Positions 1 through 11,075 of a stretch of 64,000 nt of DNA are shown piece after piece. Below the pieces are notes generated by a model. That model made no database searches. It saw only the letters and a program-made list of their open reading frames with translations, and was not told the DNA's origin. Position 1 is the first letter of the stretch. Each line of letters opens with the position of its first letter. A program made the position numbers and the translations under genes. The stretch is taken from NCBI RefSeq assembly GCF_000151315.2, contig NW_011887306.1:598072-662071 (forward strand), in the 5' to 3' direction. This DNA is from Capsaspora owczarzaki ATCC 30864 (taxonomy: Eukaryota > Opisthokonta > Filasterea).

Positions 1-2
1 TC

Positions 3-1003
3 GCTCCTGGCAATCCCGCTGCCGGCGCTCCACCAGGCGTGGCTGGCCATGGTCTGCTGTTCGATTATCAGGCTGCGCATCCCTCGGCGCGGAGTGGCAG
101 AGTCGCACGCGTCGACGGACTCGCGCCCACTGCTGCTCCGACTTTGTTGCCAGCGTCAGCCAGCAATGGACCACCGCCGGCATCAGGATCAATGCCGCCA
201 CCAGGACCACCCACGACCGGCACATCTGGTGAGGGCAGAGAGACAGAGACAGAGGCAGAGGCAGTGAACAATGGATCAGAACGAATGATTTCGCAGTTTT
301 CAGTTGTCATTCTGAGATTATGCGCTTTTCTGAGCATTGCCGGCTGTTGTTCGTTTTGTTTGCTTGTTTTGTCTGCCGTTCAAACTCACACTTTTTGCAT
401 GTATTGCTATGGATGATGATGGTAGCTGCAGCATCAGCGTTGATTGCCGCGTCATCCGCGCCGGCTGCTCGAGTTGACCAAGCTGACTTGCGCAGCACGT
501 TTGTTACACTGCTTGCACGGTGCCCAGAACCGCAACCGAATGATCCCATGGTTTGTTGATCTACAGTTGCCGGTTTTTTTTTTTTTTTTTTTTTTGGTTT
601 TTTTTTTTTGGAATTGGAGGTTGCAACTCAATTGCCTTTGCGACGATTTTGTTTTGCTACATACAGGCTGCTAAAAAGTCTCATGACGATATGAAACGCC
701 GTGTTGGAATGCTTCTCGCCAAGTGTGAGGCCGATCAGTTGAGCGCATCAGTGGCCGCCGTTGCCCAGTGTCTTGCCACGCGTAAGCTTGTCAGCTTCCC
801 TTTTGTGTGCTTGACCTTTCTGACATGACTCACATGCACTCGTTTTTGTGGAGACAGAACTAACGCAAGGGCAATTCGACCAGGCTAGCGAGACGCACAT
901 CGAACTCGTGACAAAGCACTTTGACGAGGCTGGACAATGGATTGTTGGTGTCAAGCGGCTAATCAGCGAGCTTCGCCAGGTGGCATCGCAGCAAGCGAGG
1001 TAG
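3..1003 (+). CDS. SEC31: SEC31 COPII coat protein, C-terminal part (5' end outside window)
   Basis: Four exons can be joined in one frame: 3-228, 432-550, 667-781 and 858-1003 (TAG). The first part is Pro/Ala/Gly-rich, like the disordered Pro-rich tail of SEC31. Exons 3-4 encode a small helical domain of the SRA1/SEC31 C-terminal type, with MKRRVGMLL followed by a segment ending WIVGVKRLISELR, the usual end of that fold. SEC31 is the outer-cage subunit of the COPII coat that buds vesicles from the ER. The N-terminal WD40 propeller would lie to the left of the window. Intron 2 carries two long T runs (573-609) just upstream of the acceptor region. A stand-alone SRA1 homologue is less likely because of the long Pro-rich region before the domain. 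The 3' end is 126 bp from the convergent Yippee gene. Confidence 0.75.
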
Positions 1004-1129
1004 AATGCCGCCAGTTTTCTATTTGATTATGATTATTTTCTGTCAAAGTACAGTACAATTCGAGCCAACAAACAGCGTCCACGAGAAACAATTCCAAATC
1101 CCAAAAAACACAATCAACAGAACGCAGGT

Positions 1130-2094
1130 TCAGGTCCAGCCATTCTCTTTCACCATCCGCACTTTTTCGATAATGAACTTTCCAATCTTGTACCGCTGGG
1201 ATGGCTGAGACGTCTCTTCCTGTGCATTTGTGTGCGATTGATTGGTCAGTGCACCTTCGCCAAAATTATCAGTCTCGCAGCTCAAATACTCACATATTTC
1301 CATCCTAGAAGGGTCTTGCAGCCCGAACAAAAGATGTCTGCAACGGTGTGTGATCCTGTCATCAACACTCGCTGCTCCAAGGGTCCCGTTGTAAAGTTGA
1401 TTCTTTCAAAAACCATGCAAAGTCAGCCGAAACAAACAACGCTGGTGATTTCTGCGAGCTCCCCGCCCCTTCGTCCGTTGAACAATATTGCGCTCGAGAG
1501 CTTACACGGTGTTAAACAAGTAAGCACGCCCATGCACACCTTGAAAGGACTGATCAAGAGCGGAATCAAAGACCAATCAACAAAGGCCATTGACAAATCG
1601 AGGCTTTCTCAACTTTTCTCAGAATTGCCCCTCACCTTGGAAATCAAGTCGTCCTGGCACGCCAAATGACAGTGACAGGTCGCACAAATGAAAATACGGT
1701 CTGTGGACAGATATTGCCGGAAGAGATTTCCAGGCACCATCACGGCGGCCGAGGACGTGAGTGGGGACGGCGCCGATTGAGGTCTCGCCGATTCAGGCGT
1801 GACCGAGCCCAGCGCAGCCGAGACTCCCGACCCCAGCTGTGTGCTAGATGCTGCACTGACTGTCAGAGCATGCATTGCTGCATTCAGCGGCGGCAAATTG
1901 GCTGCGACGGCGTTGTGGTTGGCTGTCGGAGTTCCCACGCGAAAGTGATGACTGCCAACGATGGGGCTGTCACCCACACCCAGAGTTCCGCCTGGACCTC
2001 CGCCCGGTCGCAGCAGAAGAGCTGCCAGTGCACTACTGCTTGATCGACGGCGTGCAGGAGTGGTGCCGCTGGCTGTGCTCGGTGGCGAGCTCAT
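1130..2094 (-). CDS. YPEL: Yippee-like zinc-binding protein (YPEL1-4 type)
   Basis: Four exons on the minus strand: 2094-1636, 1549-1506, 1402-1294 and 1219-1130, giving 233 aa. The Yippee domain fills the last ~100 residues. It has a CxxC knuckle (C137, C140), then [23 protein letters not shown], a second CxxC (FCSGC), LGWKY, and a final block ending [10 protein letters not shown]. The last block matches the YPEL1-4 branch rather than YPEL5. The family folds around one zinc ion held by the two CxxC pairs; YPEL proteins are linked to the spindle and centrosome region and to growth control. Unlike the ~120-aa animal proteins, this one has a ~130-residue Ser/Ala/Gly-rich N-terminal extension. 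ATG 2094 is the first in-frame ATG. An open frame on the opposite strand (1232-1669) is antisense shadow. Confidence 0.9.
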
Positions 2095-2394
2095 TTGTTG
2101 CGCGCTGCTGATTTCGTCCCAACACCAAACCAGACTGAGCCGAGTTTGTGCAAATCACAATCGCAGAGCATCGACCGAAGGCACGAAATGGCAGATACAT
2201 ACACACGACGAACAAGTGCAATCGGGGGAGGGGGAGAAAAGTCGAAAGTTTTTGGTTTTATCACAAGCACACAAAAAGCACAATCATCGCCAACAAGAAA
2301 AGAAAAGTCCATAACAGAACAAGCACACAGGCACAAAAAGCAGTAGGATCTTGCGCCACACAGTCGGGGGAGGGGGGGGGGAAATGCTAGATTT
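2095..2394. other. Intergenic: Yippee promoter side and eIF3D 3' flank
   Basis: About 300 bases between the Yippee start and the eIF3D stop. They include a run of 9 G near 2373. No convincing gene, RNA or repeat was seen. Confidence 0.5.
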
Positions 2395-2576
2395 TTACTG
2401 CTCAGCCTCATCGGCTTGGGAAGGAGCAATGTCTGAGGCGAATTCGTTCACAGTGTCGTCATCCTCCTCCTCTTCGTCGTCGGAGGCCTCCTCGAAAGTG
2501 CCTTGTGGAATGCTGTAGAGCACGATTGATCGCTGGCAAAGAGCAAGAGTACAAACAAAGGCAAAGTCAGACAACG

Positions 2577-2669
<93 letters not shown>

Positions 2670-4220
2670 CAACAGCAACCCGCCAACTCACCTTGCTGGG
2701 ATCCTTGAGAAGAAGATACTTGCCGTCAGTCTGCTTGCGGCATGCGTCAATGACGGTGCGGAGAACAGCCCAGCCGTTGCTCAGCTGGAAGTTAATCTGT
2801 TGCGCCAGCTCCTTTGGTCGGAGCGAAGAGGTGCCAAGGACGGTGTGGCGGGTGTTGTCGCGGGGCGACGCGCGCGAGACAAAGCCGACGCGGATTTGCG
2901 AGGCGCCCGAGAGCGAGGCGGCGGCGGCCCAGCGGCAGACCTTGAACAGGTTGTTCTTGAGGGCCGTGGCAAGCAGGGCACCACGCTGAATGTCGAGCTT
3001 TTGACGCCAGTCGAGCGAGCCAGAGGCCTTCGAGTCGTACTCTGTCAAGGCCTTGACCATCACAAAGGCGTCCGTGTCCTCGGTGAGCTCCTCGGGCTTC
3101 TTTGACACAAGCAGACCATCAACTTCGCATCGGCAGACGAGGTTGAGGTCGGTGCCAATGTTCCATCGGCGGTATCGGTAGCCGACGGCGGCGGCCTCGG
3201 CCTTCTCGGGCACAGTGTCCAGGAATGGGTTGGACTTGCCAATCGAGACAATAGAGTTCTTCTTAAGGACCTGCTGGGTAAAGTACTGGTTGACTAGAGT
3301 GGCCTCCACAGCGAGCTTGCGGGGCGCGTTGATGCTGCCGTCGCCGTCGTCGTGCGGCGGGTCGGGCGAGGTTTCGTCGACGGTGAGAAAGTCGAGGTCT
3401 GAGTTGTCGCGTTGGTACAGGAAGAGCTTGTCGCCGATCTTTTCGACGACAATGTCGAACGAGTAGACTGAGCGGGTGCACGACATGATGGCGGCAATGA
3501 CGTTATCCGTGGCAAACACTTGGCCGCCGTTCTTGGCGTGCTCGCGGAGCACGGGGTCGTCGATGGCAGTGACGCGGTTGAAGAAGCGGCTGGTCGAGAC
3601 GAGAGCCTTGTCGGACTTGGTGGTCAGCGTGTCAAAGGCACGGTCAAACACACCCACGTTGCCGTACAGGCCGAGCTCCTCGGGGTCTTGCACGGTCATC
3701 TGCAGGTTGTTGAGCTTGCCGAAATCAATCTCCTCCAGCAGCTTCCACTCGGGCTGGACCTCGACCGACCAGGCGTTGCCGCGGTTGAGGCGCCCGTCGC
3801 CACGGCCATAGCCACCGGCGCGTCGGCCTTGGCCATAGTAGCCACCACGGCCGCCACGCTGGTTGTTCCATTGGTTGTTCTGGGTGCCAGCGCGCATGCT
3901 GTTCTGCAGACCCAGCGCGCCACCACGGCCAGGACCAAAGCCAGGGCGACGAATGTTGGTAGCCGGTCGCTTGGAGCCATACTTGGAGCGCGGCTGCTGG
4001 CGCGAGTTGTCGACGAGCGAGAACGAGCTCTCGTCCTCGCCGTGGTAGTACGTGAACGCGGTGGATCCCTGCGCGCCGTACTGCTGGTATTGCCCTGCGT
4101 CGACAAACAAGAAAAAGAAGAAGAAGAAGAAAAAAAAAAAGGTGGATTCGGTGAGAGACCAACAAAACAAACGTGACAACGTGAATGCACACGCGCTTAT
4201 CGCTATGACGTGGGACCTCT

Positions 4221-4282
<62 letters not shown>

Positions 4283-4851
4283 TGTGTGTGTGTGTGTGCG
4301 TGTGTTGCCTATTCACTGAATGGACGACTTACGGTAGGCACGCTTGTTGTCCTGTGGGTAGAGCGTGTTGGTCCAGTCTGCAACGCGACCCAAGCGATCG
4401 GCCTTGGAGAACGGCTGGTAGAGCGTGTCATCGAACTGCTCAGGGCCCTATCGATACAAATGACGGGGATGTCGTACAAGTCGAGTGCGGTGGTCAGTGT
4501 AGTGAGCATTGCGACATCGTCGCAGCGTTTAAAGAAAGTCCCATTCCCCTAACCCCTCGCAACGCTCCAGCCACAGTCAGTCTCGACTGAGTTGCTACAT
4601 TGTCACACAGTAACCCCACTCCATCCCCTTCCCACAAGTCACCGAGCGATTGAGACCATGCGCAAAGGCGAACGAGCCAAAGCTTCAAGTTTGTCCTGCT
4701 CCTTCCAGAATGCTCCTCGTTCCCTCCCTCCCCCCGCCGCCGCCTCCGAGACCCACACAATAAGCGAGCACTCAAGCAGCAACGACCAGAACGAACGACC
4801 CGGACGCAGAGGCGCAAACACAACGCATGAGGCAAAGTGGCAGAGATCCCT

Positions 4852-4901
<50 letters not shown>

Positions 4902-5090
4902 TCTGCATTGGATTTTGTGCATTGGGCGCTGGCTTTTGCTTGAGGGACGAGGGCACTGAAAGACTGAAAGACAGACAGCGTGCGTAAGAATGACGAGGTT
5001 GCTACGCACGGCAGAGGGACCCCAGCCGGTGGGGTTGTTGTGCAGCTTGGGCATGCGGAAGGCAGGCTTGGATTCAGCTGCTGCAGCCAT
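2395..5090 (-). CDS. EIF3D: Translation initiation factor eIF3 subunit D
   Basis: Four exons: 5090-5010, 4447-4333, 4094-2692 and 2532-2395, giving 578 aa (human is 548). Diagnostic stretches are [10 protein letters not shown] followed by [19 protein letters not shown] near the N-terminus, [12 protein letters not shown], and an acidic C-terminus after [10 protein letters not shown]. eIF3D is the cap-binding and mRNA-entry-channel subunit of the eIF3 complex and works in the cytosol. A Gly/Arg/Asn-rich (RGG-like) insertion follows the N-terminal block. All junctions keep frame; the first intron has a GTGCGT donor. Intron 2 holds a GA/GT microsatellite and intron 3 a long CA/TG repeat. Intron 3 (2533-2691) is 159 nt and stopless in frame, so unspliced message could be read through as a Val-Cys run. 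The long plus-strand open frame at 3520-4176 is antisense. Confidence 0.95.
2579..2664. repeat. (CA)n/(TG)n microsatellite in eIF3D intron 3
   Basis: About 43 uninterrupted CA units lie inside the last eIF3D intron. On the gene's strand they read (GT)n just after the donor. Confidence 0.97.
4226..4305. repeat. Compound (GA)n-(TG)n microsatellite in eIF3D intron 2
   Basis: About 27 GA units pass directly into ~12 TG units, within the intron between 4333 and 4094. Confidence 0.95.
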
Positions 5091-5419
5091 TGTGATTTGA
5101 GGGAAAAAAAAAAAAAAAAAAAAAAGAGTGAAAGTAAAGAAAAGTCTCTGAGAAAGGCGAGTTTGACGGAGAATGGAGAAGCAAAAAAATGAAAACAGAG
5201 AAAGATTCGAAGAGCCACAGCTTGTATGGGAACCGGAACGAGACAACCTGGGCTTGTATCTGTACATGTACAGTATTGTGCGTTTTGTAGTTTTGTTTTT
5301 CAATTTCACATTTGCTGAGATGTTAGCTGCGTTGTTGGTTTTTTTGAAGACAATATTCTAACAAAATGATTATCCAAGCATAACGCTCATACAAATACAA
5401 GAACCCCAAAAGGCGCACC
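5091..5419. other. Intergenic: eIF3D upstream region
   Basis: Lies between the eIF3D start and the 3' end of the ankyrin-type gene. A 22-A run at 5105-5125 sits just upstream of the eIF3D ATG, and AT-rich DNA follows. No gene was seen. Confidence 0.5.
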
Positions 5420-8155
5420 TCATACATCCACGCGTGCCTCGGCGAGTAGTTCCGACGACGGCGGAATCGGCTCGTACAAATCGCCGAACGTATGCTGGGC
5501 GTCATCATACAGAAACCGGCGCAACGGCTGCGGCGCGCGGAAGAGCGCCCGGCGAGCACTATTCAACAGCGACATCTTGGGGGGAGTGACTGCCAAAAAA
5601 AAAAAACGAAAATAGCAAAGCAGCCCTCGTTGTCAGCAAGCAAACAGCACAACCGCCCAAAGCCATGTCAACCAGCGGCATGCTCACTCATCAGCACTCA
5701 CGCATGGCAATCCAGACTTGCGCCCAAGGCTCCATCAGCATTTCCGTCACTGTCATGTCACGACGGCGCTGGCGCGCGACCGCAGCGCGAAACCGGGCAA
5801 GTAACTCTTCTCGGCTATAGTTGACTGGAATGCCAAGTAGCCGCAAAAAAAGAACACAACTGGCCGAACGTAACTCGCAAGCTGTTTCGAGCAAACACAG
5901 CTCGCTCACAAGCGCAGCCGCATCGTGCTCCAGTCGCGACAGGGCGTAAATAAGCAGCTCAACGTTTTGGCAGAGCAACTGGTCGGGGCACTCAGGCCGA
6001 ACAGACGCACAAAGCAACAAAAGCCAGGGTGCGCCGTTGCCGTGGTCAATGAGCATGCGAATGGCCGCAGTGTCCTCGCTGAAGGCAACGGAAGACGCAG
6101 CGAACTGACCTCGGTAAATGCTCTTCTCGGTGTTCGAGAGTCCAGCAAGGTCGTACGATTTGCGGTTGGCGAACAAGTCAAACTCCGTTCCGTCGGCAGC
6201 GGGAAGGGCGCTGGGCAGTGGCAACCCGTACTCCACGATCGCGAGTATGAAACGGGTTTGTTCAGCTGGCGAGAGTGGCCTGGATGGCGTCACGGGCAGC
6301 CACTGGGGAGTTAACTCGGCCCACAGATGCATATCAAGCTCGGATATGGGGATGGATTGCAGCAGCAGTCGGAAGACCTCCAGATCGCGTGCGAGGAGAG
6401 CGTGTTGCAGTGCAGCTCGTGCTCCTCTCCGCGCCCCGTATGACAGAAGCAGCGGGACGATGCGCGTACTCTTGGCTGCCAGGCGAGGCAGCAGATCGAC
6501 GAGATGTGGTCTTGTACTTTGTCCAGAAGTCGGATTATAGTACCGAGCCGGCACCTGAGCGTCGATGGGCGCGCCGAGCTCAAGCAACGCCTGAAGGAAG
6601 TCAGCGCGTGGGATGTCGTGCTCAAGGGTGTACACGGTGAGCTCCCGGGCCGTGACGACGCCGCCAGCCGCGACAAGGAAGCGGAGCATGTCGCAGTCGA
6701 GGTTGCGAACGACCCCATCAAGAAGAAAACGGGTCGGTGTCGCCCCAAGTTCCAACATCAGCCGGGCCATGTCGACGAGGCCATACCGCACTGCGGCCCA
6801 AAGGCCGAGCTCGACGGGCATGCCGCACTCCATCACCAGGATGCGGATCACATCAGCATGGCGCCGCAGCACCGCGAGATGCAGGAGCGTGACATGGCTT
6901 TGGCAGCGCGAAATGCAACTTGTGAGTAGCTCGCCGGTCAGCACAGAGGCGAGCGTGCGGTCAGCGTCAGTCTTGCTCCTGGGCAGATAATACCACCAAT
7001 TCCTTGAGCGCTCATTGAGCGGCGTGTTATCAAACCGCACTCGCTGGACGATATAGCTCAGCACTTCCGCTGCCGGGATGTCGCTCTTTGAATGAAAGTT
7101 GAGTTTCGGCAGCGCCTGGCGCAGCGGAGCGCCGCTGTCAACAAGTGCCGACAGCTCGCCGAGCTTCTGTCTCAGGCTGGGGATGTCACCGTGCCAGACA
7201 GCCAGGAAGAGGTGCCGGACGAGGAGGGGGCAGGTCAGGTGGTATGTCTGCCACTCGTCCCAGTCGAATCGCGGGTAGAGGCGCAAATGCGGCAGAGCGT
7301 ACGCTTCATGCGCTTCTTTTGCGCCGTCGATCATGCCTTCGTCCAAGGGCAGACCGAGCTGGTTGACGCCTTCGACAATCTCAGCGATCATCTGCTTTGG
7401 AGCGACATCGCGCCCCAGCATCACAAGTTGAGTCGGAATATGCGCAGTCTGGATGAGGTAGCGATCGAATGGTAAACGGCCGGCGTGCCAGTAGTAGGCG
7501 ATCACGCGCAAGGCCATCAGTACCAGGTCAGAGTACGAGCGTTCGATGCCGTCGTCCCAATTACCGCGATTTTCGCTCAGGAGAAACTTCTCGTGCCTAT
7601 TGACACGAATGAGCGTGCGGCTGTGTGGATACCACGATGTGGGCGATGCTGCGAGCAGCTCGGTCGTCGGAGTGGCGAGGCTCGCGGCCACAACTGCTGG
7701 CGATGGGGTGTCGAGTTGAGGGAGCGGCTGAGTCCCTTGAGCCTGCGTCCCTTTGCCTGTGTCTCTTGAGCCGTGGTTGTGGTCGAGGAGGAGGCAGATG
7801 CGGCAGATGCAGCGTCCATGTCTGCAAGGATGGCCTCGCCCGTCGCGACCCAGGCGGCGTAGCTGGTCTTGTGCGGGCTGTCTGCCATGACGCGGAAGAG
7901 CAGCTGCAAGTGCGCTGGCTGGTTCTCGAGCAGCATTGTTTGGATGGAAGCGAGGCACTTGCGGCCGCGGTCGCACTTGGCCAGCGTCGCAAAGTCAGCG
8001 ACAAACGAGCTTGACGGCACGGCGGCCTCGTCCGACGACGTGAGCGTGACGGTCGCGCATCCGGGCGTGGGGTGGTCCTCGACAATGTGTGCCGTGAGCT
8101 GCGGCAGCCGTGCGACGGGGTACGGCCGCCAGAGCGATTGGTCGCAATCCTCCAT
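5420..8155 (-). CDS. Large ankyrin-repeat-type protein, coding frame interrupted near 7.75 kb
   Basis: The main coding stretch runs from ATG 8155 down to 5702. A GTGAGT donor then joins it across a 112-nt intron to a last exon 5589-5420, ending PPSSELLAEARVDV. The middle has helical pairs typical of degenerate ankyrin repeats, for example TLLHLAVLRRHADVIRILV and LVDMARLMLELGATP. I do not recognise a named family or other domain; ankyrin arrays usually mediate protein-protein contacts. The first ~130 codons (8155 to about 7770) are in one frame and everything from about 7750 down is in another, both with host-like codon use. No GT-AG intron of plausible size reconciles them. I read this as a 1- or 2-base indel between about 7720 and 7860, real or an assembly error. 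Confidence 0.7.
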
Positions 8156-8410
8156 CACAGTACAGCAATAATAGACTGATTTGGGCCTAACTTTGTCTGT
8201 ACATGTCGTATAAATGCATCAATCTATGGTAGTGCTTTATGGTCGGAGAGGCGACGGGGAGAGGCTCGGGAGAGGCAAAAGGAGCACTAGAATTCTCACT
8301 CTGACCCCGATAATGACTTTCATGCAGCACATACTCGAGTCGCATGGAACAAGCATTGAGCCGACAGCCTGCAAACTGTTGCGTTTGTACTGTGTTTATT
8401 CTGACTGCGA

Positions 8411-10823
8411 TCATTGTTGCGTGAGATCGTCGGCAATAAAGCGCTGATACTTGTTGGCCACCTGCTGCCACTTGTCGTTCAGCTGACGCAAATGCGCGAC
8501 CTGCTCGCGCAGGTGATCCAACTCGGCAACTGGGTCGGTGGAAGAGGCAGAAATCTGAAAAACAAAAAACAAAAAAACACCCGACAAGTCAATACCCTCA
8601 ACAACGGCTTGCATACGAGCTGACTCTCTCACTTCAAACAGGCCGAGCGAGTGGTAGGTCGCAGCAGCATCCTGCTCGGGAAAAGAGCTGATGGCGGGTG
8701 GCAAGAGACCGCATGGTGCGCACGAAGGGTCGACGGCGGCGTCGGCAATACGCATCGGCTGGCCAGAAACAATGTCATTCTCGGTTACGCCTTCTTCGGT
8801 CGCAAGGAAGCGCTTCAGAGGAGCGGCGATAGGAAGGACGCGCTTGGCGTTCAGCGACATCAGCTCCGGCGGTCGGAAGAAGATGAACACATTCGTCACG
8901 GGTCCTGTTTGACGTCGGAGCGCAACAGAAAGTGAGGTCATGGGTGAGCGCAAAAGCATCAGAGCCATCGTATCGTGCACTTCGACCGTGTACCTTTGTG
9001 CTGCGCAAAGGTTTTAACAATTTGACCACTACGCACGTCCCAAACAATGGCGGCGCCATCTTGGCCGCCCGAGAGCAACGTTGTACCATCAAAGGACAGC
9101 GCGAGCGACGACACTGCTCGGCTGAAACGTGCGCACACAATCAGCAGTCTTGGTTAGTCAACTGCAAACAGCCACAAGAACAAAAAAAAAATTGCTCTCC
9201 CTCTCCCTCTCCCTCTCCCTCTCCCTCTCTTTCTTCTCGAGCATAAACCAACCTGTGACCCTCGAATCGTCGGCCAGACTCGACAAAAGTGTCAAGCGCG
9301 GCGCTTGCGCTGCCAGCGAACGATGCGCCGTGGCGTTGTTGCTGGTGCTGCTGTGCTACAGTTGACATCGATTGCTCGTGGATGTTGATGGGGTAAATGT
9401 GTCCGTCGGCACCACCGGCAATCAGCAAAAGTTCTGCCGGGTCCACCAGCACGGATGAAATTGACGTTGGAAAGACAAACGAGCAGAGCAGGATTCCAGA
9501 GGCCAATTCCCACAACTGCCAAAGTCAAAGTCACAAACACCAAAACAAGAAGGATGATTGGTTAGTAAACAACAAAATCACTCAATGGGTGCTGCTGACA
9601 GCTTTGCTCCGAGGTTTACCTTGCATGTGCGATCCATTGAAGCGGTGGCAAAACGGCAGTTGAAGCCATCGACGCCCATGTGAATGTCTGATATTGGTAG
9701 TGAGTGGTCGGCAAGCGAATGCACTGGCGTTGCTTGTGGTGCGAGGCGTTGGGCACGGGGAGTTGTGGCGATGCTGGATGCAAGTCAACGCGTTGAAGAG
9801 TTTGTCAGTGACGGCACCTCCAGGCTCAAAAACCAGCACGAACAACGCATCACAAAGGTGTGTGTGCCATACGTAGAGAATCGCCAGACAGTCACGAGAG
9901 CGTCCTCGGCACCGACAACAACGTGCGATCCATCGTCCGTGAAGCGAATAACAGTAATGGGCTTGTAATGGGCCTCGGTCATTTTGAGAAGCGATCCAGT
10001 GGCAATCTGGAGCAAGCGATGCACCAGCTTGTTGTTAGTCCCCAACACAGAGAGCTTCGCGATGAGAGCGTTAGATTCTGAGAAACACACCTCCCAAACA
10101 AAGAGCCTGCCTTGAGCGCTACCGCCGACAATGTACAATCCGTCCGGCGACGTAGCAATCACCGGCACCTTCTCTGCCAATGTAGACTTGACGTGTACTT
10201 GATCCTATCACGTACACACGACACGATTCGCATAAACGTTGAGCGGATTGGTTTTTCGGCTGGCGTCGCAGCATGCCGGCCCACCTCGGTTCCCCCCCCC
10301 CCGCGCGCAAAGGACCTGCGTACCTTCTGCCAATACCACGAGTTGACTACTGGGCGATCTGCAGATGCCGCGAGCAGGAGCGGGAGTGCAAACTGGCCAC
10401 ACGAGGTGATCGAGACGCCATGAGGACCAATGCCGCCTGTTTGACCCTGTCCCACCGCCATGAATGCGACCGCAGCAAACAAGCCAGCCAAATGAGAATG
10501 CCAAAAGAAAGTGTTGATGAGTGCAGTGCTTTGGTTTGTGTGGGACTCTGATTCGGGCAGTAGAGTGTTGCAGATGCATCGAGAACACATGGAACAGCGG
10601 TTGAACGAACTCGACTCCCTCTCCGACCACAGCCGCACAATGAATAGAGCGGCATTGTTGTTGATGACAATAGTGAAGAGAGAGAAAAAAAACAGGGTGA
10701 TGGGTTGGGCTACCGTACCGTCTTGTAGGTGGTGAGGACGGCGCCTGAACGCAAGTCGCGCAGCGTCAAGTGGTCGTCTGCCGAGCTCGACACGGTCAGC
10801 GCAACTTCGCCAAAGTTGAACAT
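8411..10823 (-). CDS. WDR18: WDR18 / Ipi3 WD40 ribosome-biogenesis protein
   Basis: Nine exons: 10823-10719, 10446-10324, 10204-10091, 10006-9873, 9773-9620, 9515-9253, 9121-8994, 8904-8633 and 8554-8411, giving 478 aa (human 432). WD40 blades are clear: IATSPDGLYIVGGSAQGRLF, VIRFTDDGSHVVVGAEDAL, LPISDIHMGVDG, TASMDRTCK and ALSFDGTTLLSGGQDGA. The C-terminus is a short coiled coil (LREQVAHLRQLNDKW) as in WDR18. Together with PELP1/Rix1 and TEX10/Ipi1, WDR18 forms the nucleolar complex that drives ITS2 processing and late 60S maturation. Introns 3 (84 nt) and 8 (78 nt) are multiples of three without stops, so they resemble coding DNA; the blade pattern only works if they are removed. An AATAAA on the gene strand (8400-8395) lies 10 nt after the stop. 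Confidence 0.92.
9192..9231. repeat. (CTCCCT)n hexamer repeat in a WDR18 intron
   Basis: About six CCCTCT/CTCCCT hexamers lie within the intron between exons 6 and 7 of the WD40 gene. Confidence 0.85.
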
Positions 10824-11075
10824 GATCAAATGTTGTAAATGTGAAGAAAAAATAGAGAGACTGGAATGTAAATGGAATGGACGAGCACATAGACCATAAC
10901 GCAAATTCACAAAACTGAAAATTCTTTCCACATGCAATCACAATCCACAGACCAATTCACAAGTTATGCATGCAATACAAACAACCAGATCACAACAGAC
11001 AAAATCAACAAGCACAGCGTATCAGCGTTAACAAAATATAAAGGAAGAAGAAGAAGAAGAAGAAGAGTCAAGAGG

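Noticed and set aside
1232-1669. 145-codon open frame on the plus strand
   Set aside because: It is antisense to Yippee exons 2-4, which have clear family conservation and splice sites.
3520-4176. 218-codon open frame on the plus strand
   Set aside because: Antisense of the GC-rich eIF3D exon 3; no known domain.
7825-7852. A 28-nt GT...CAG segment as an intron in the ankyrin-type gene
   Set aside because: Too short for splicing and does not lead into the downstream frame.
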